Below, one piece after another: positions 35,582 to 48,599 of a stretch of DNA of 64,000 nucleotides; the stretch's first letter is position 1; the number at the start of each line of letters is the position of its first letter. Below the pieces are notes generated by a model, which worked only from the letters and a program-made list of their open reading frames with translations, was not told the DNA's origin and did not search any database. This DNA comes from Ampelomyces quisqualis (Eukaryota > Ascomycota > Dothideomycetes > Pleosporales > Phaeosphaeriaceae): the NCBI GenBank assembly GCA_018398575.1, contig JAGTXZ010000021.1, positions 2,666,001-2,730,000 of the forward strand, written 5' to 3'. A program made the translations under genes and the position numbers.

Positions 35582-36039
35582 TGTTAAGACTGTTAGTCTA
35601 GTAGCAAACAATAAGAATGCTAGTGTAGACTAGGGGTACAGCTAAGATTGGTTTTCGCGAATAGGTGCAGAGTTGCTTTGGATACAGAGGGTATTGTTAC
35701 TAAGATAGTAAAGGCTAAGGCTTTCTAAAAAGAGTAACAAAGGTTGTATAGCTTAATGTAACTAACTTAAGTTGTTAAAACATAAGTTAAACACAATAAT
35801 CTATAAGGGCTTATTATAGTTCCTATATACTTAGTCTTTCTTATAGTTCTTATTATTCTTAATCTTTATTATAGATTCTTATAGTTTCTTGTTACAAGAA
35901 ACAGTAAGACTAAATAAGACTAATAAGAAGGTTACGTAACATACTTAGCGTGCTATGTCTCTGCACCAGGTCTAAGTCTTGCAACCTGTTCCCTTGTTTA
36001 TTTATAACGTCTTGTGTTCCCTGTTAGAGGTTTGTAACA
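35582..36039 (-). repeat. 3' LTR, family A copy 2
   Basis: 458 bp, TGTTA to TAACA. Differs from the 5' LTR by scattered transitions; it keeps TTGG and TTCGCGAA near 35,650 where the 5' LTR has TTAG and TTGCAGA. Confidence 0.92.
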
Positions 36040-36040
36040 C

Positions 36041-36058
36041 TATTCTCCCCTTTTACTC
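36041..36058 (-). promoter_or_regulatory. Polypurine tract of family A
   Basis: On the minus strand AGAGTAAAAGGGGAGAATAG ends directly at the 3' LTR. Polypurine tracts prime plus-strand DNA synthesis in LTR retrotransposons. The position confirms the element's orientation. Confidence 0.75.
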
Positions 36059-36114
36059 TTATATCCTTATAAGTTTTTAGGCTGTGCATTATTATTATTG
36101 TTAAGGTAATTGTA

Positions 36115-36640
36115 TTAACAACAAAGGGTTATTTGCTATAGTAGCCTGCGCCTAATATTCTTAGAAAGACTTGCCTTACAAGCTATTATTGTTAAGCAAG
36201 AAGTGTAGAAACTGTAAGTCTGTAGGTGCAAAAGAGTGTGTTCTGCAGAACATTCTGCTGCTAGATTTTTTAAAGCTAGACTAACAAATAAAAGAGTTAG
36301 AACAGTAGAAGGAGTTAGAAGAAGCTGCGTTAGCAACAGATAAGATAGAGGCAGAGTTAGTAGTACTCTAGATGCGCGCGCGTTAAAACAAACTGCGCTG
36401 CATACAAAAGCAGAAGCTAGCTCTTTGTTACAAGGAGCAGCGTATTTTTAATGCTAGTCTACTAATACTAAAGGAGTTAGATGCTCTAGAATTGTTAAAC
36501 CAAGCTGTAGGTTAATTGTTAATTCTAGAGGAGTCTAGTTCTTGTTCTGCCCTGTAGCACAGTAATAGTGCGTTAGGAGCAGTTAGCAATTTGTAAAGTT
36601 TGTCTTAGGTTTCTATATATTTTTTGAGTTGTTGTATCCT
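36115..36640 (+). pseudogene. Antisense Cys-rich/coiled-coil ORF between pol and the 3' LTR, family A
   Basis: On the strand opposite to pol one frame runs about 170 codons with few stops, all TAG/TAA. The N-terminal part has a Cys cluster (A-C-A at about 36,147, then C-R-N-C and E-C-V by about 36,240). A long amphipathic heptad segment rich in Glu, Lys, Gln and Leu follows (I-K-E-L-E ... K-I-E-A-E-L ... Q-K-Q-K-L-A-L ... I-L-K-E-L-D-A-L-E-L-L). Pol reads out through its chromodomain at the right and is not open here. The arrangement is convergent with pol, and copy 1 preserves the same frame. It resembles short Cys-plus-coiled-coil hypothetical proteins often seen near fungal repeats, but I cannot assign a family or function. 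Confidence 0.55.
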
Positions 36641-39600
36641 AACTATTTAACTAGGTATTCTTTTTGGCAGTTATTGTCTTAGTGTGTTATTATTTTCTTA
36701 ACTTTGAATTTATTTTCTTCTTTAAGTTTATAGCAAAAGGTTTGCTGTAACAGTGTTTCTAGGTTAGCTAGTTCTAGTAGGCTTACGTAGAATCTAGGGT
36801 AGATTTTTGCATCTAGTAGAAGCTTAAGTGTATACGTAACTAGTCTGTTTCTCTTTAAAATCAAAAACAGTCTAACTTTAACGTAGTTAAGTCCTTTGCT
36901 TAGTTGTTTTGTGTATAGATTTTTAGTGTAGAGATACACCTTATCTCTTTCTTTTAGCTAAGGTACTATTTTTTGTTTTTAATTAACATATAAGATGCTT
37001 TGTGTCTAAGTGTGTTGTATTTGTTCTTTTATTTTAATATAGGTTTTCTTTATTTCTTCTGCTATCTGTATAGCAGCTTTAGCCTTTAGGCTAGGTAATA
37101 TTCTTGTAAAGAGATTTAGGTGTTGTCTGTAGTTAGCAAAGTATAGCGTTTTACCTATAGCTTTAGATAATTTGTTATTGTAGGCTAACTGTGCTATTAG
37201 TAATAGTAAGACCTAATTTATCTGTTACAAGTTGCTATATATCTTAAGATATGTCTTTATAGTTCTGTTTGTTCTTTTTGTTTAGCTATTAGTTTAAGAG
37301 TAGTAAGCTGTTAATAGCTTCTGTTGCGTCCTAATTTCTGCTATTAAGGTAGTCTAATAATTTGATGTAAAGAGCTTGTCTTAATCGCTAATAATTAACT
37401 TTAGTATGCTATAGTATCTAATAAGTCTATCCTTAAGTACGTGCGCTAGCTAAACAGCTGTGTAGTCTTGTTAAAAGGGTAGTATTATAGCGTATTTAGT
37501 AAAGCAATCTACTATAACTATAATAGTGTTATAGGCTAATCTTGTAGTAGAGTCTTTTAACAGTAGTAGTCCTGTTACAAAGTCTATTAATATATTAGTC
37601 TAAGGCTTAGTTAGGAGCTCTATTAGCTGCATTTCTCTGTAAGGTGCGTGTGTACTGTGTTTGTTGCGTTAACAGTCTGTACATTTCTTAATGTAAGTGC
37701 TTATTTTGTTCTTTATATTTCTAAACTAGTAATTCTATTAAATTAGTTCTATAGTTTAGCTTACTCTAGAATAACTGTATATAGTGTTATTGTAGTGTTA
37801 TTGTATAATTAATTCCTGTAGTTCTTCTAGGATATTAATTCTAATCTTTATTGTTAAGTTGTTAATATATCTTGCTAGTCTAAGAGATCTATTATTTTGT
37901 CTTTTAAGGATGCTTAAGCTGTTAATAGTTTTAGTTCTAGCAATATCTAATCTTTAGCTAAAAGCGTCTGCTCTGCTATTATCTTTTCTAGGTGTGTAGA
38001 CAATTTTAAACTTGTATTGCCCTAACATCTCTAACTATTATACTTGTCTTTAATTAAGTACTTTGGTAGTAGTAAAAGTTGTTAGGTTTTTATAGTCTAA
38101 GTATATTGTAAGATCTAAGCAACTCTCTGCGTAGATTCTCTAATATTTAAGTGCTACTACAATTGCAAGTAGTTCTTTGTTGTGTACGTTGTAATTTTCT
38201 TCTAGTAGTATAAACTTTTGTAAGTAGTAGGCTATTAGGTGCTATTTTCTATCTTGTTTTTGTTTTGCACACATTCTAATTGCTAAATCTAATGCGTTAG
38301 TTTTAAATCTAAGCAGTTTTCTGCTTCTAAATGCTATAAAGACAGGTAGTGCTATACAAGCGTCTTTAAGCGTCTTAAATGCCTAACTTTATTCTTTTGT
38401 CTATTTTTAAAGTGTGTTTTTTTGTGTAAGTTTAGTAAGTAGCGTAGCAATTAGTAAAAAGTTTTAAATAAACTGTTAATTAAAGTTAACAAAGCCTAAG
38501 AAGGATTAGATGTTCTTTACTGTAGTAGGCGTTAGCTAATCTCTAACAACTTTAATCTTGTCCTTACTTATTTGTACTCTGTTCTTTCTAACTATACACT
38601 CTAAGAATTCTACTTCTTCCTAGTGCTATTTACACTTGTTAGAGTCTACTGCTAAAAAGAACTTTTCTAGTAGCATTAGAATTGTATAAACATGTTTTGT
38701 ATATTCCTTCTTATTTTCTAAATAGATAAGAATATTGTTAAAGTATGCTATAACAAATATATTAAGGTGTTCTCTAAGTACATTGTTAATAAGTGCTTAA
38801 CACGTTGCTAGAGCATTAGTAAGACTAAATAGTATTACTAGATACTTGTAGTAGCTGTAGCGTGTTCTAAACGCTGTCTTCTATTCTTTGCCTTTCTTTA
38901 TGCGTATAAAGTTGTACGCGCCTCTTAGATCTAATGCTGTAAAGATCTTTGTATAGGCTAGTTAATCTTGTAGTTCTAAAATGTTAAGTAGTAGGTATTA
39001 ATTCTTAACTATAATGTTATTAAGTTTTTAAAAGTTAATATATAGTTGTAGTTTGCTATTCTTCTTTAGTACAAACATAATTAGGTATCTGGCTAGTAAT
39101 TCTAATGCTTAGATAAAACCTTTCTTTAGGTTTACTTAGATATATTCTTAGAGCGCTTTAAGCTCTTTTTCTAATAATCTGTAGATTAGTCTAAAGGTTA
39201 GCCTTTTCCCTTCTTCTAAGACAATCTTGTAGTCCTACTCTTAATGCTTAGGCAGTGCTTCTAGACCTGTTTCTTCTAAGAATAGTTTCTTAAACTTTCT
39301 GTATTCCTTAGGTATGTTAAAAGTTACACGTTTCTCTAAAACTTATAACGTATTAGTATTTCTTTCTTAATTGTCTAAGTTAACTAGTTGTGTCTTTAAC
39401 TGTGTCTTAGTTAAAGCAATATTGTTAATTGTCTTTTTATCTACTATTAAACGCTACTAATGCGCAGGCTTAGAATCTGTTGTATTGTTGTAATTCCCTA
39501 GAAAGATAGATCTCTTCCCCTAGTCTATCTGTAGGCTATTCTCTCTAAACTATAGAAGTCCTAATATAATGTTATAGGTAGCTAATCTAAAGACGTCTAG

Positions 39601-40300
39601 GCATATTTCCTATTTAGTTCTTTAGATATTAAGTTTAGTAGTAGTCTTATATCTAATAAGTAACTTGTTAAGCATCTGCTCTTTATTTGCAATATAAAGT
39701 TTATATAATTATTGTTTCTAGCAAGGTTAGAGCCTAGCTCTTAACAAGGCATTGCCTAAAATGTAGTTTACTTATAATTCTAAATCTAGAAGTGCCTTTA
39801 TTCTTGTTCTGTTAACTCTTACTATAAGTTTTATAAGCTTAGCTAAGTTAATTGCGTTGCAGCTTTAGGTCTCTTTCTAGAGTCTAAAGTTAACCCTAAA
39901 AAAGACTTGTTCTTTTTGTATCTATTGGCTTCTTTATTATTATAATGCTTCTTGTATTCTAGTTGTAGGCAGAACTGCTATGTATAGTTTATGCAGTTGC
40001 TATTAACAAGCATTCTGTTAGATGTGCTTTCTTCTTCTAATACGTTAGAAAAACCTCTTATAATTTGTTTGTTATATAGATAATTTGCGCAGGTATCCTT
40101 AGGGCAATTGTACTATTAGTACTTACAAGGTCTCTTCTGCTAAAGAAAGTATTAGTTAACTTTGCTGCTGTAGTACGTTAGGTAGTAGTTGCTGTTGCAT
40201 GCTGTTTATAATAGAAGTCTGTGTTTTAGATTACAAGAATCCTGTAGGTATTTGTCTATAAGCAGGATTTGATGCAATCTGTTTACCTTCCTATTCTAGT
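36596..40300 (-). pseudogene. pol remnant (PR-RT-RH-IN-chromodomain), family A copy 2
   Basis: The RT active site reads Y-F-N-N at 38734-38745 (YLDD ancestrally). The integrase and GPY/F region ends in an uninterrupted frame at 36679-36939. A chromodomain follows at about 36596-36715, where V-K-K-I-I-T-H is followed by E-Y-L-V-K, L-G-Y and a K-P that stands where the family has E-P. Together these define a chromovirus. The frame is damaged by TAG/TAA but hardly by indels relative to copy 1. Confidence 0.85.
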
Positions 40301-40959
40301 ATTCTGTAGGCATAGGGCTTAGTACTAATACTTATCTATTATTAGTATAGCATGTCTGCTTTGTGTGTAAGTTACAGCACGTCTTATATAGTCTAACTGC
40401 GTCTGTCTCTAGACACAGTCTTCTAACTGTCGCATTCTAGCGTACTAGTTTAAGGCTAGCTAGTAATAAGTGTATGTCTAGCTTGTCTAGTGTAAGTTCT
40501 TAGTCTTCCTAGGTATTGTAGACCTTTGTAGTCTGTTGTTAATCCTATGTCCTATAGACTCTGTTTTCTAGGTGTAGCAATTGTTCCTTCTCTATAACTC
40601 TATCTATGCTTAGAAAGTACTTGTTTATCTAGAGAGTATAATAGGCTTATAAGAATTAGTAACATTGTTTTATATATTCTTAGTTAACTTTGTTAGTTTA
40701 GTTATACTAGTTGTAAATGTTTTGTTGTGTTTGCAGTAGAAGTAGTCCTATCTGTTAGAATTGTTTAATATTACAGTCTTGTTTCTAATTGTAGGATAAC
40801 GCAGCGTTAGTTAAGACCTAGTTATTAGTTAATATAGTAGAGGTGTCTTTTGTCTATTCTATTATTAGTAGTCTATTAGTTGTTTAGACAATAGGTTAAT
40901 CTTTAATTACAATCTATTCTTTAATATCTTTCTCTAAAGTGTTAGTTAACACATTAAGC

Positions 40960-41860
40960 TAGCGTGTAACTTTGTTCTTAGAGCAACAGTCTTACGCATA
41001 ATGTCTAACCTTGTTACAGTTATAACAGGTAATCTTGTTCTTGTTAAGCTTATCCCCTAGTAGTTGTTTCTTTAGGTAACTTTTCTGTTCTAGGCCTTTG
41101 TTAAGGTTGTCTAAGTGCATAGCTTTAGGTCTGTACTCTAAGTATGCTCCTAGTAGGCGTAGTTAATAAGTTTCTTGTCTAGAGTAGTAGCGCTGTTGTC
41201 CTTTATTTAGTTGTGTTTGTCTCTAATATCTTTTGTTTAGGCAAAATCCTTTGTGTCTCTGCAGTAGACGTAAGGAGTATAACTTATCTTTAAGTACTAA
41301 TTTGTAGAGTTTGTTATCTAGGCAAATAGCTTTATTCTAAAGTTCTTTAAGAGTAGTAATGTGTGTTCTGCTACGCATAAGTTTAGCTTGTATAGTAGCC
41401 TTAAGGCCTTGCTTATACATGCGCGTTAGAGTAGTATTGTCCTACTAGATTTGTTTAGCGTATTGTTAAAAAACGTTAGTATAGTTAGCAGTTAATTAGG
41501 TTTGCTTTAGACTTTAGATTTTCTGTTCTGCAATTACAGATTTCTTAAGAGGTAAGAAGATCTGTTGCAGGCGCGTTTTAAACGCTTGCTAGTCTTTTAT
41601 AAGGTTAGTGTTGTCTTTGTTTATAATATTATTATCTATATACTTCTAGATAATTAGAAGTACCTATTTCTTGGCGTCGCCTTTTATATAGGTTGTAGCA
41701 AGGATAACTTTGTCTGCGTTCTTAATCTTGTCTTCTACATAGAAGTGCCTATTAAACTAGAGGATCTAGGTCTTAAGTTTGTTGCAGTCTCTATAGTAGA
41801 GATCAAGTTTGTTAACCTTAAGTCTAGGTTGTCCTACTTAGGAATGCTTAGGTGTATCTA
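40960..41860 (-). pseudogene. gag remnant with intact zinc knuckle, family A copy 2
   Basis: The zinc knuckle CX2CX4HX4C reads complete at 40986-41027 apart from one TAA between His and the last Cys. The rest of gag, towards the 5' LTR, is colinear with copy 1 and has stops at Gln/Trp-like positions. Confidence 0.7.
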
Positions 41861-41896
41861 TTGCAATATTACTACTTATTGTAAAGGTGTTTAAAG

Positions 41897-42354
41897 TGTT
41901 AAGACTATTAGTCTAGTAGCAAACAATAAGAATACTAGTGTAGACTAGGGGTACAGCTAAGGTTAGTTTTTGCAGATAGGTGCAGAGTTGCTTTGGATAC
42001 AGAGGGTATTGTTACTAAGACAGTAAAGGCTAAGGCTTTCTAAAAAGAGTAACAAAGGTTGTATAGCTTAATGTAACTAACTTAAGTTGTTAAAACATAA
42101 GTTAAACACAATAATCTATAAGGGCTTATTGTGGTTCCTATATACTTAGTCTTTCTTATAGTTCTTATTGTTCTTAATCTTTATTGTAGATTCTTATAGT
42201 TTCTTGTTGCGAGAAACAGTAAGACTAAATAAGACTAATAAGAAGGTTACGTAACATGCTTAGCGTGCTATGTCTCCGCACTAGGTCTAAGTCTTGCAAC
42301 CTGTTCCCTTATTTATTTATAACGTCTTGTGTTCCCTGTTAGAGGTTTGTAACA
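41897..42354 (-). repeat. 5' LTR, family A copy 2
   Basis: 458 bp, same ends and length as 35582-36039 and 5565-6022. Confidence 0.92.
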
Positions 42355-42359
42355 ATTAT

Positions 42360-44540
42360 ATAGACTTAATTTAGAGAAGAGGCCTATATTAAAAGTAGCA
42401 AACTATACGTATATTGCTTAAACTATAGGCATATACTTTAATACCTAACTAATAAGCACATAGGGACAAAATACCTTAGTAACTACCTTTAGTCTAATAG
42501 TTGCAGAGAGGTTATAGAATCTATCTACATAAGGCAGCTACTTCTATTTGTTACACTATTACGTCTACAACCTCTGCAACTATTTACTACTTAGCAATTT
42601 AAACTAGAAATTGTACAGGTACTTCTTAATAAGAACTAGTCTTTTTAAACATTAGAGTAACTCTTATTTTGCTGCTTTATAGAGTTTCTTTAGCCTAGCA
42701 CTACTATACCTAGCTAATATAAGTTTACTCTTATACTCTAGGAATAATATAAGTAGGTAACTAAAAACTTCTTTTCTAATCTTAGCAAGTTAACAAAAAT
42801 CTTAATTACTCTTAACGCCTAGTCTACTACTAACTACCTAAGCTTTTTAGCTATTAAAGCCTATTATATTAACACTAGTTAGTAGATAAGAGAGGTTCTA
42901 TTAGATTTTGTGCTCTTACGTAGGCAGCACACTAGGGTTTCTATAGTATCTAATCTTATGCAAGTACTTAAAAACACAAAAACATTAAAATAATTACTAG
43001 CAGTTACCTGCAATAACGCTTTAAACAACAGTACTCTTAGTAGAAGCCTAGAAAGCAATCTTACTAATAAGAGAGTTTCTTAAAACGCAAAGGAAAACAC
43101 TATACTATGCCTTGCCTATATTATTAACCTAGTAGTGTAGAATATAATAGCTTACCTAAGGCTAACAGCCTTGCCTAAGATTAAAGAGGCTTAGCAGCTG
43201 CAACGCTATTACGTTTACTAGATTAATAATAGGATATTAGTGCCTAACTCCTTACAAAAGGTATATTATACTCTTTATTACAATTCTTTATTACGCACTA
43301 AGCTTCTTTAGATCCAGGCAATTTATATTGCTATTAATTTGTCTCTCTAACGTTTTAAACAATTCCTAAAGGTACAATCTAATATACCTCTAAAAAATTA
43401 ACTCTATGTAATTTAAGATATTAAGACTAGGTAGAATTTAACCTATAATATGTGTAAGCGCGCCTACTCCCTAGCTACTTATATTAACAAGTGGCTAGAG
43501 TAAGAAATTACACTTAATTAGGCCCTGCAAGGTAGCAGTAGTAATTTATAAGACAATAACGTAGTTACAGACTTTAAGAACCTTAAAAGGCTTTGGCTAG
43601 TACCTGCTAAGTAGTTACACCTTAGGATAATAACACGCATACTAGTAAACTTTAAAACAGCTACTAACAAAATTAGTAAAAGTAACACACCTTAGGCCCT
43701 ATATATCTAGTTAATATATAACAGACTTTTTAACTTTCTAGATTAAATAACAACTAAGCTATCTAATAAAGAGGAGAAGACTAGCTATTACAAAGAGTAG
43801 GTAGCTGTAGTAAAGGCAGTAGTAGAGAAAGGTAAGAAGAAGTTGTTAAAGTATTATTTACGTATAGATAAGGAACAAGAATATCTTTACAACGTTACAA
43901 CTATCTTTAATCTATTCTAAAAGCTTACTGTATATAAGGTAGAAACTATGTTTATTACATAGGTTTATTACAGCGCACTGCTAATAAAACCTAGAGTAAT
44001 ATATAGAGACTAGACTTTAAATGTATATACTAGTGTTAGTTTCTAGACTTTATTAATTAATACAAAAACAACCCTGTAGTAATAAATAGAGACTGCACTC
44101 TAGTTTATTCTTTGCAACTATAGCGTCTACCTAAACACTAGTAGTTTAGAAGGCCTTTTTTCTAAACAACACAGTCTAGTAGGTTAAGCGCTAATTTCTC
44201 TTATAAAACTAACGCAAGTATTAGACTACTTTATGCAAAAGCTCTCTACTACTTTAGCACTTCTCTAACTAGTAAAGAAGATAAAGAGGAGTTATTAAAT
44301 ATACTTATCTAGTAGCAGGCTAATATAGACACGTACCTACGCCTAGCCTAGGTAGCTAAAGACGTACTAGCTATACAGCTTGTAGAAGTTAGGGTTAAGC
44401 GCTTGTTTAATACTACAAGAGACGTCCTAGAAGATTAACAGCACAGGCTTAGAGTAGAAACAATTTAGAAGATTATAGTTATAAAATACATAATTACTAA
44501 AGAGAATATATAACTAAACTATTCTATACTATAATTGCTA
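42360..44540 (+). pseudogene. hAT transposase remnant, copy 2, main part
   Basis: Continuation after the gypsy. The central motif V-T-C-N-N-A-L-N-N is at about 43,005 and Y-I-I-N-P-V at about 43,110. The C-terminal dimerisation domain at about 44,280-44,500 reads L-A-Q-V-A-K-D-V-L-A-I, V-E-V-R-V-K-R-L-F-N-T. Somewhat less mutated than copy 1. Confidence 0.75.
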
Positions 44541-45239
44541 ACTGCAGGATCCTAACACAGCGCTAAGAGTGTCTAGGATCTACTTAAGCTTCTAGGTCTT
44601 ATTAATTTTGCTAGTCTAACTAGCTCTAGAATCTAACGTTTTAAGAATTAGACAAGCAATAAGGAGCAGAAGGGTAACAGAAAAAATAATATTAGAGAAT
44701 CTGCAACGCCTTTGTATAGTGCACTACTCTAGACTTCTTAGTATAAGCAGCGCCTACAAAAAAAGAGATTAAGGCCTTTTTGTTTCTTAGACTAGTAAGC
44801 GTAATAAAAAAATGTAATAAATAGTAGCTCTTAACTATCTAAAACAACTTAGGTAAAAAACAGTAATAAATATCTATAATAAGCAGGTTATAAAGCTAAT
44901 TAAACAGCTGCAAGATTAGACTATTTCTGCAACAACTTTATTTTAGGATACACGCTAAAATAAACTTATTTCTTTTGCTCTACTTTACTTCTAAGTAACA
45001 TACTTATTACAAGCGTTAGATTAGAAGCGCTGCATAAGTATAACTCTATAGCAGGTACTTTAACTAAACTAACAACCTAACCTTAACACTCTAAGCTATA
45101 TACCTTAACCTAAACCCTACACTAGCCTCTGCGTAACTTAAACCTTACTCTACCTCCCTTGTGCTTAACTCTAACCTAACCCCTACCTATAAGCAGGTAC
45201 TCTAAACCTATTTACCAGCGTATATAGAACCTTATTTAG

Positions 45240-48100
45240 AAACTAAAAACTATAGATTTTTAATAGGTATATTCTATATAGATAGGCTACTACATTTATA
45301 ATTTATAGCTAGAGCTTAATTAGAAGATTTGCAACTATATACATCTTAATAGATTTTGTAATTAGCTTTTTACTTACCTACTTAGCTAATCTATTTAGCT
45401 AATACGTGTATAGTAGTAGGCGTAGTATTTTAATTCTCTCTTAATCTACCTACTTTTTATACTATAAACGCTTTTTCTAAGTTAGAGTTATAGTGTTATT
45501 ATCTTAATAGATTTCTACAATTTTTAGATTAAATTAATTCCTAACTTAGGCTGTAAATTACCTAATTATTTTTATAATCTAAATAAACGTCTTATTATAA
45601 AGGTTGTAGTTAAAAAGCTTACCTAAGTAGTTCTTCTTAATAATTAAGAACTATTCTTTATAAAGCCTTCTAGTTAGTATATTTAATAGATCCTAAGAAA
45701 CTTAATAAAATAGTTATAGTAATCTTTCTCTTAGCTATTATAAAACTACTTAAGCTGTATAGGTAACTAAGTAGTCTAAATAGTTAATCCTTCTAGTCTT
45801 ATTTATTTTAACGTTTTAGGCTAACTAAGTAAGAGCCTAGAGTGCTTACTAGCCTAGGTAGCCTAACTATTTATACTATAGATCCTTATAATTATCTCTT
45901 AAGTAATTAATATTAGATTAAGATAATATATATAGGATGAGTAGTTATAGAATATAGTATATAACATAGTTATATTTAATAAACAAGAGGTTATAAGCCT
46001 TATAAAGCTTATGTACAATAATATTTTACTTGTATAATCTAAACTAAAGAGTACTATCTAATCTACTATACTATATACTTATATACTTAAGTAGTGCTAT
46101 AGATATAATATTTATATAAAAGCTATTAAAAACTTTAACCTTCTTAAGCTTTAGGTTTCTTATATAAGAACCTTTTAAACTATAGAAGACATTCTTAATT
46201 ACTTAATTACTTTACCTAGTTATAGAGAGTAACTATATTCTAGCCTTAACTCTTTCTTTAGAGTAGGTAGAACTAAACGTTTCTAAAATAAGAAGTAACT
46301 AATTATCAATAAGGTACATAACACTAGGCCTATTATAAATAGTACTTCTTAAAAGTAAATAGGTTATAAACGTAGTTATATACACTCTAAAGTCTAGATT
46401 AGTAATACTAGGTTTTTAATTAAAAGTAGTTTGGTTAATTAGTACTACTATAATATCTTCTAGATATATTACTACCTTAGTCTTAGAAGTTAACTAGTTA
46501 GCTATAATAGGTAGCGTCTAACTAGCTTTCTTAATCTTATTATTAAGTGTAGACTACTTAGAAGTAGTAAGCTACTTAAGGACCTTTTTTTAGTTAAAAT
46601 TAGAGATCTTAATTAGTACTTTTCTTAGTAAAGCTAATCTAGTAATTATAGTCTTTAGTTAGAGAAAGTCTATTAGGCTCTATTTATACTTTTTATTATT
46701 CTTACAAAGGTAAGGTTTTAGCTTTAAAATTGTTTTTGCTTTTGTTTTTTAGATTAGAGTTCTTATTTTTAGAGCTCTTAATATTTCTAAGGGTTGCAAA
46801 GGCTAAATAGAACTTTTCTTTAGTAGTAAGAACTACTTGTTTCTAAAGTATAAGAGAAAAGATCTTAGGTAGATTATATATAGTTATAGCTAGTTAACTA
46901 AGAGCTATATCTTTAATAATATTCTAACGTATTAATTAAGCCTAGTTAGAAGCAATTCTAGCAGATAGAGCGTTTAGAAAATTAGTAAGAGTAAGTTATT
47001 TTTCTATCTCTATAACTTAGAATACTAAAGCCTTCTTATAGATTACTTACTATTTATTAAACTGTTTATCTAGAGTAATTCTGCTATACCTAGCCTTTTC
47101 TAAATAAGCTTAATATTACTGCCTAACTAGGTATATAGTATTATTATCTGTTAGGGTAAGGTTATACTTAAGAATTCTAATTACGGCTTAGAGAGTTATT
47201 TCTAAAGAGTTAAGCATTTTAATTACAGCTAGTGCAATTAGATTCTTAGCTACTATTTAACTAATCTATTCTTAGATATTACTAAGCTTAGCTACTTGCC
47301 TAGTCTATTTTAACGTATTAACTTTGTATTAGCAAACAACTTCTTTATAACTACTAGAAGTAGGTTTATAAGTAACTAGCTTTAGATTATATTAATTAAA
47401 GGCTTTATTACAGATTTGCGTTTCTAGATAAGTAGCTCTAGGTAGTAGAGTAGAAACTAGTTAACTTAGAGTAGCTAGAAGCTCTAGATATTTAGGCTTT
47501 TAATTGTTAATTAGAAGTACTATATTACTATCTAAGTTAAACTAATCCTAGACTTTTTTATTACAAGTATAAAGCTAGAGTTATATAACCTAGTACAGCT
47601 AGTCTAATTAACTATTTAACAAAACGTCTAGGCTAATCTTATTTTTAGAATACAAGTCTATAGTTATTAACTAGTTAGTTTGTAGAAAGTTTTTAAAATA
47701 AGTTTTTAAGAAGTTTAAGAGTAATTGTTAATTTAGGTAGTATCTTAGTAATATAAGGTGCGTAAGAGAAATTAATACTATAGTTTTATAACACTAGGCT
47801 TATAACTATAGAAGCTAAGCAATACTATAGATTTAATTATTATAAGTAAAAAGATTGTATTACTTATTCTATACTATATAAAGATAGATTAGATTTAATA
47901 TACTAAGCTAAGAGATAGCTTAATTAGTTAGTCTAGTTCTAAATAGATCTTTACTTTCTTAGTAACATACTTAGGTATTATACGTAATAATTCTGTAATC
48001 TGCTAATTTATATACTCTGTTATATATACTTATATAGTACTGTTTCCTATAGTTCTAAAATATATATATTACTTTAGTATAAAGTAGAGTTAGAGAAATT
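45240..48100 (-). pseudogene. Ty1/copia retrotransposon remnant (gag to integrase)
   Basis: The minus strand reads, from 48.1 kb down: a gag-like part, then a GAG-pre-integrase type segment at about 46,000-46,250 (V-N-I-I-S-type with Y-S-R-L-D-S-T-L), then an integrase core. In that core the sequence I-K-I-I-T-L and, at about 45,330-45,400, I-V-A-N-L-L-I-K-L, I-I-N-V-V-A-Y-L-Y-R, match copia integrases (xAxLPxxLWxEAxxxAxYLxNR). Integrase before RT is the copia order. The RT part would lie below 45,240 but is replaced by the hAT end, so the element is truncated there. No LTR found. Confidence 0.6.
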
Positions 48101-48599
48101 AGCTTATTAAAGAAGTCTTCTTTAAATTATAGATGTTACTAGAGTAATATCTGTTTAAATTAGAGTAGAAAAACTATTTTTTAATATAGTAGTATAAAAT
48201 TCAAAATTAGTAGTGTTTAATTAGCTAGTAAGATTTTCTTTATTATAGTTCTTTATTACACTAACTAGTTAAGGTAGTATAAGAGCTTTAATCTCTTTTT
48301 CTATTGCTACTACTTAGGTATATTACGTATAAGAGTCTCTAAATAGATACTTTAAGAAAGAGTTATAGAATCTTAATTATTAACGCTTTTACTCGAATTA
48401 TTTTTCTTTCTATTACTTATTAGATCTATAAAGCGCCTTATCCTAGTATAGATAGAGCTAGAATAAGAATCTAGTCTCTAAATCTTATATAGGTTCTAAA
48501 CTATTTTAGCACTTAGTTAACGTATTAGAGTATAGAATTATAGTTTAGGTAGACTAAATAAGTTATTCTTGTGCGTATTTACGTGTTTAACAACTATAA

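Larger units (their letters stand above)
35582..42354 (-). mobile_element. Complete Ty3/gypsy chromovirus, family A copy 2
   Basis: 6,773 bp, with 458-bp LTRs at both ends and a 5-bp target duplication ATTAT (35577-35581 and 42355-42359). A polypurine tract lies inside the 3' LTR. It inserted into the hAT transposase gene; copy 1 of the hAT has the unoccupied site. Confidence 0.93.
32532..45220 (+). mobile_element. hAT transposon, copy 2, split by a nested gypsy
   Basis: Left end CAGCAGTAAATAGG at 32532; right end CCTATTTACCAGCG at 45207-45220. The ends are imperfect inverted repeats, with shared subterminal GGTTAGGTTAGAG blocks. Without the gypsy (35582-42354) and one target copy it is about 5.9 kb. 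It contains the same two coding blocks as copy 1. I could not find a matching 8-bp target duplication, so the exact termini are tentative. Confidence 0.7.

Noticed and set aside
36136..36336. 66-codon minus-strand frame after the family A chromodomain
   Set aside because: Shadow of the antisense coiled-coil frame; Leu/Thr-rich with no recognised feature.
32532..45220. 8-bp hAT target duplication
   Set aside because: Flanks at the two proposed ends (CTTAAGTA and TATATAGA) do not match; the termini stay tentative.
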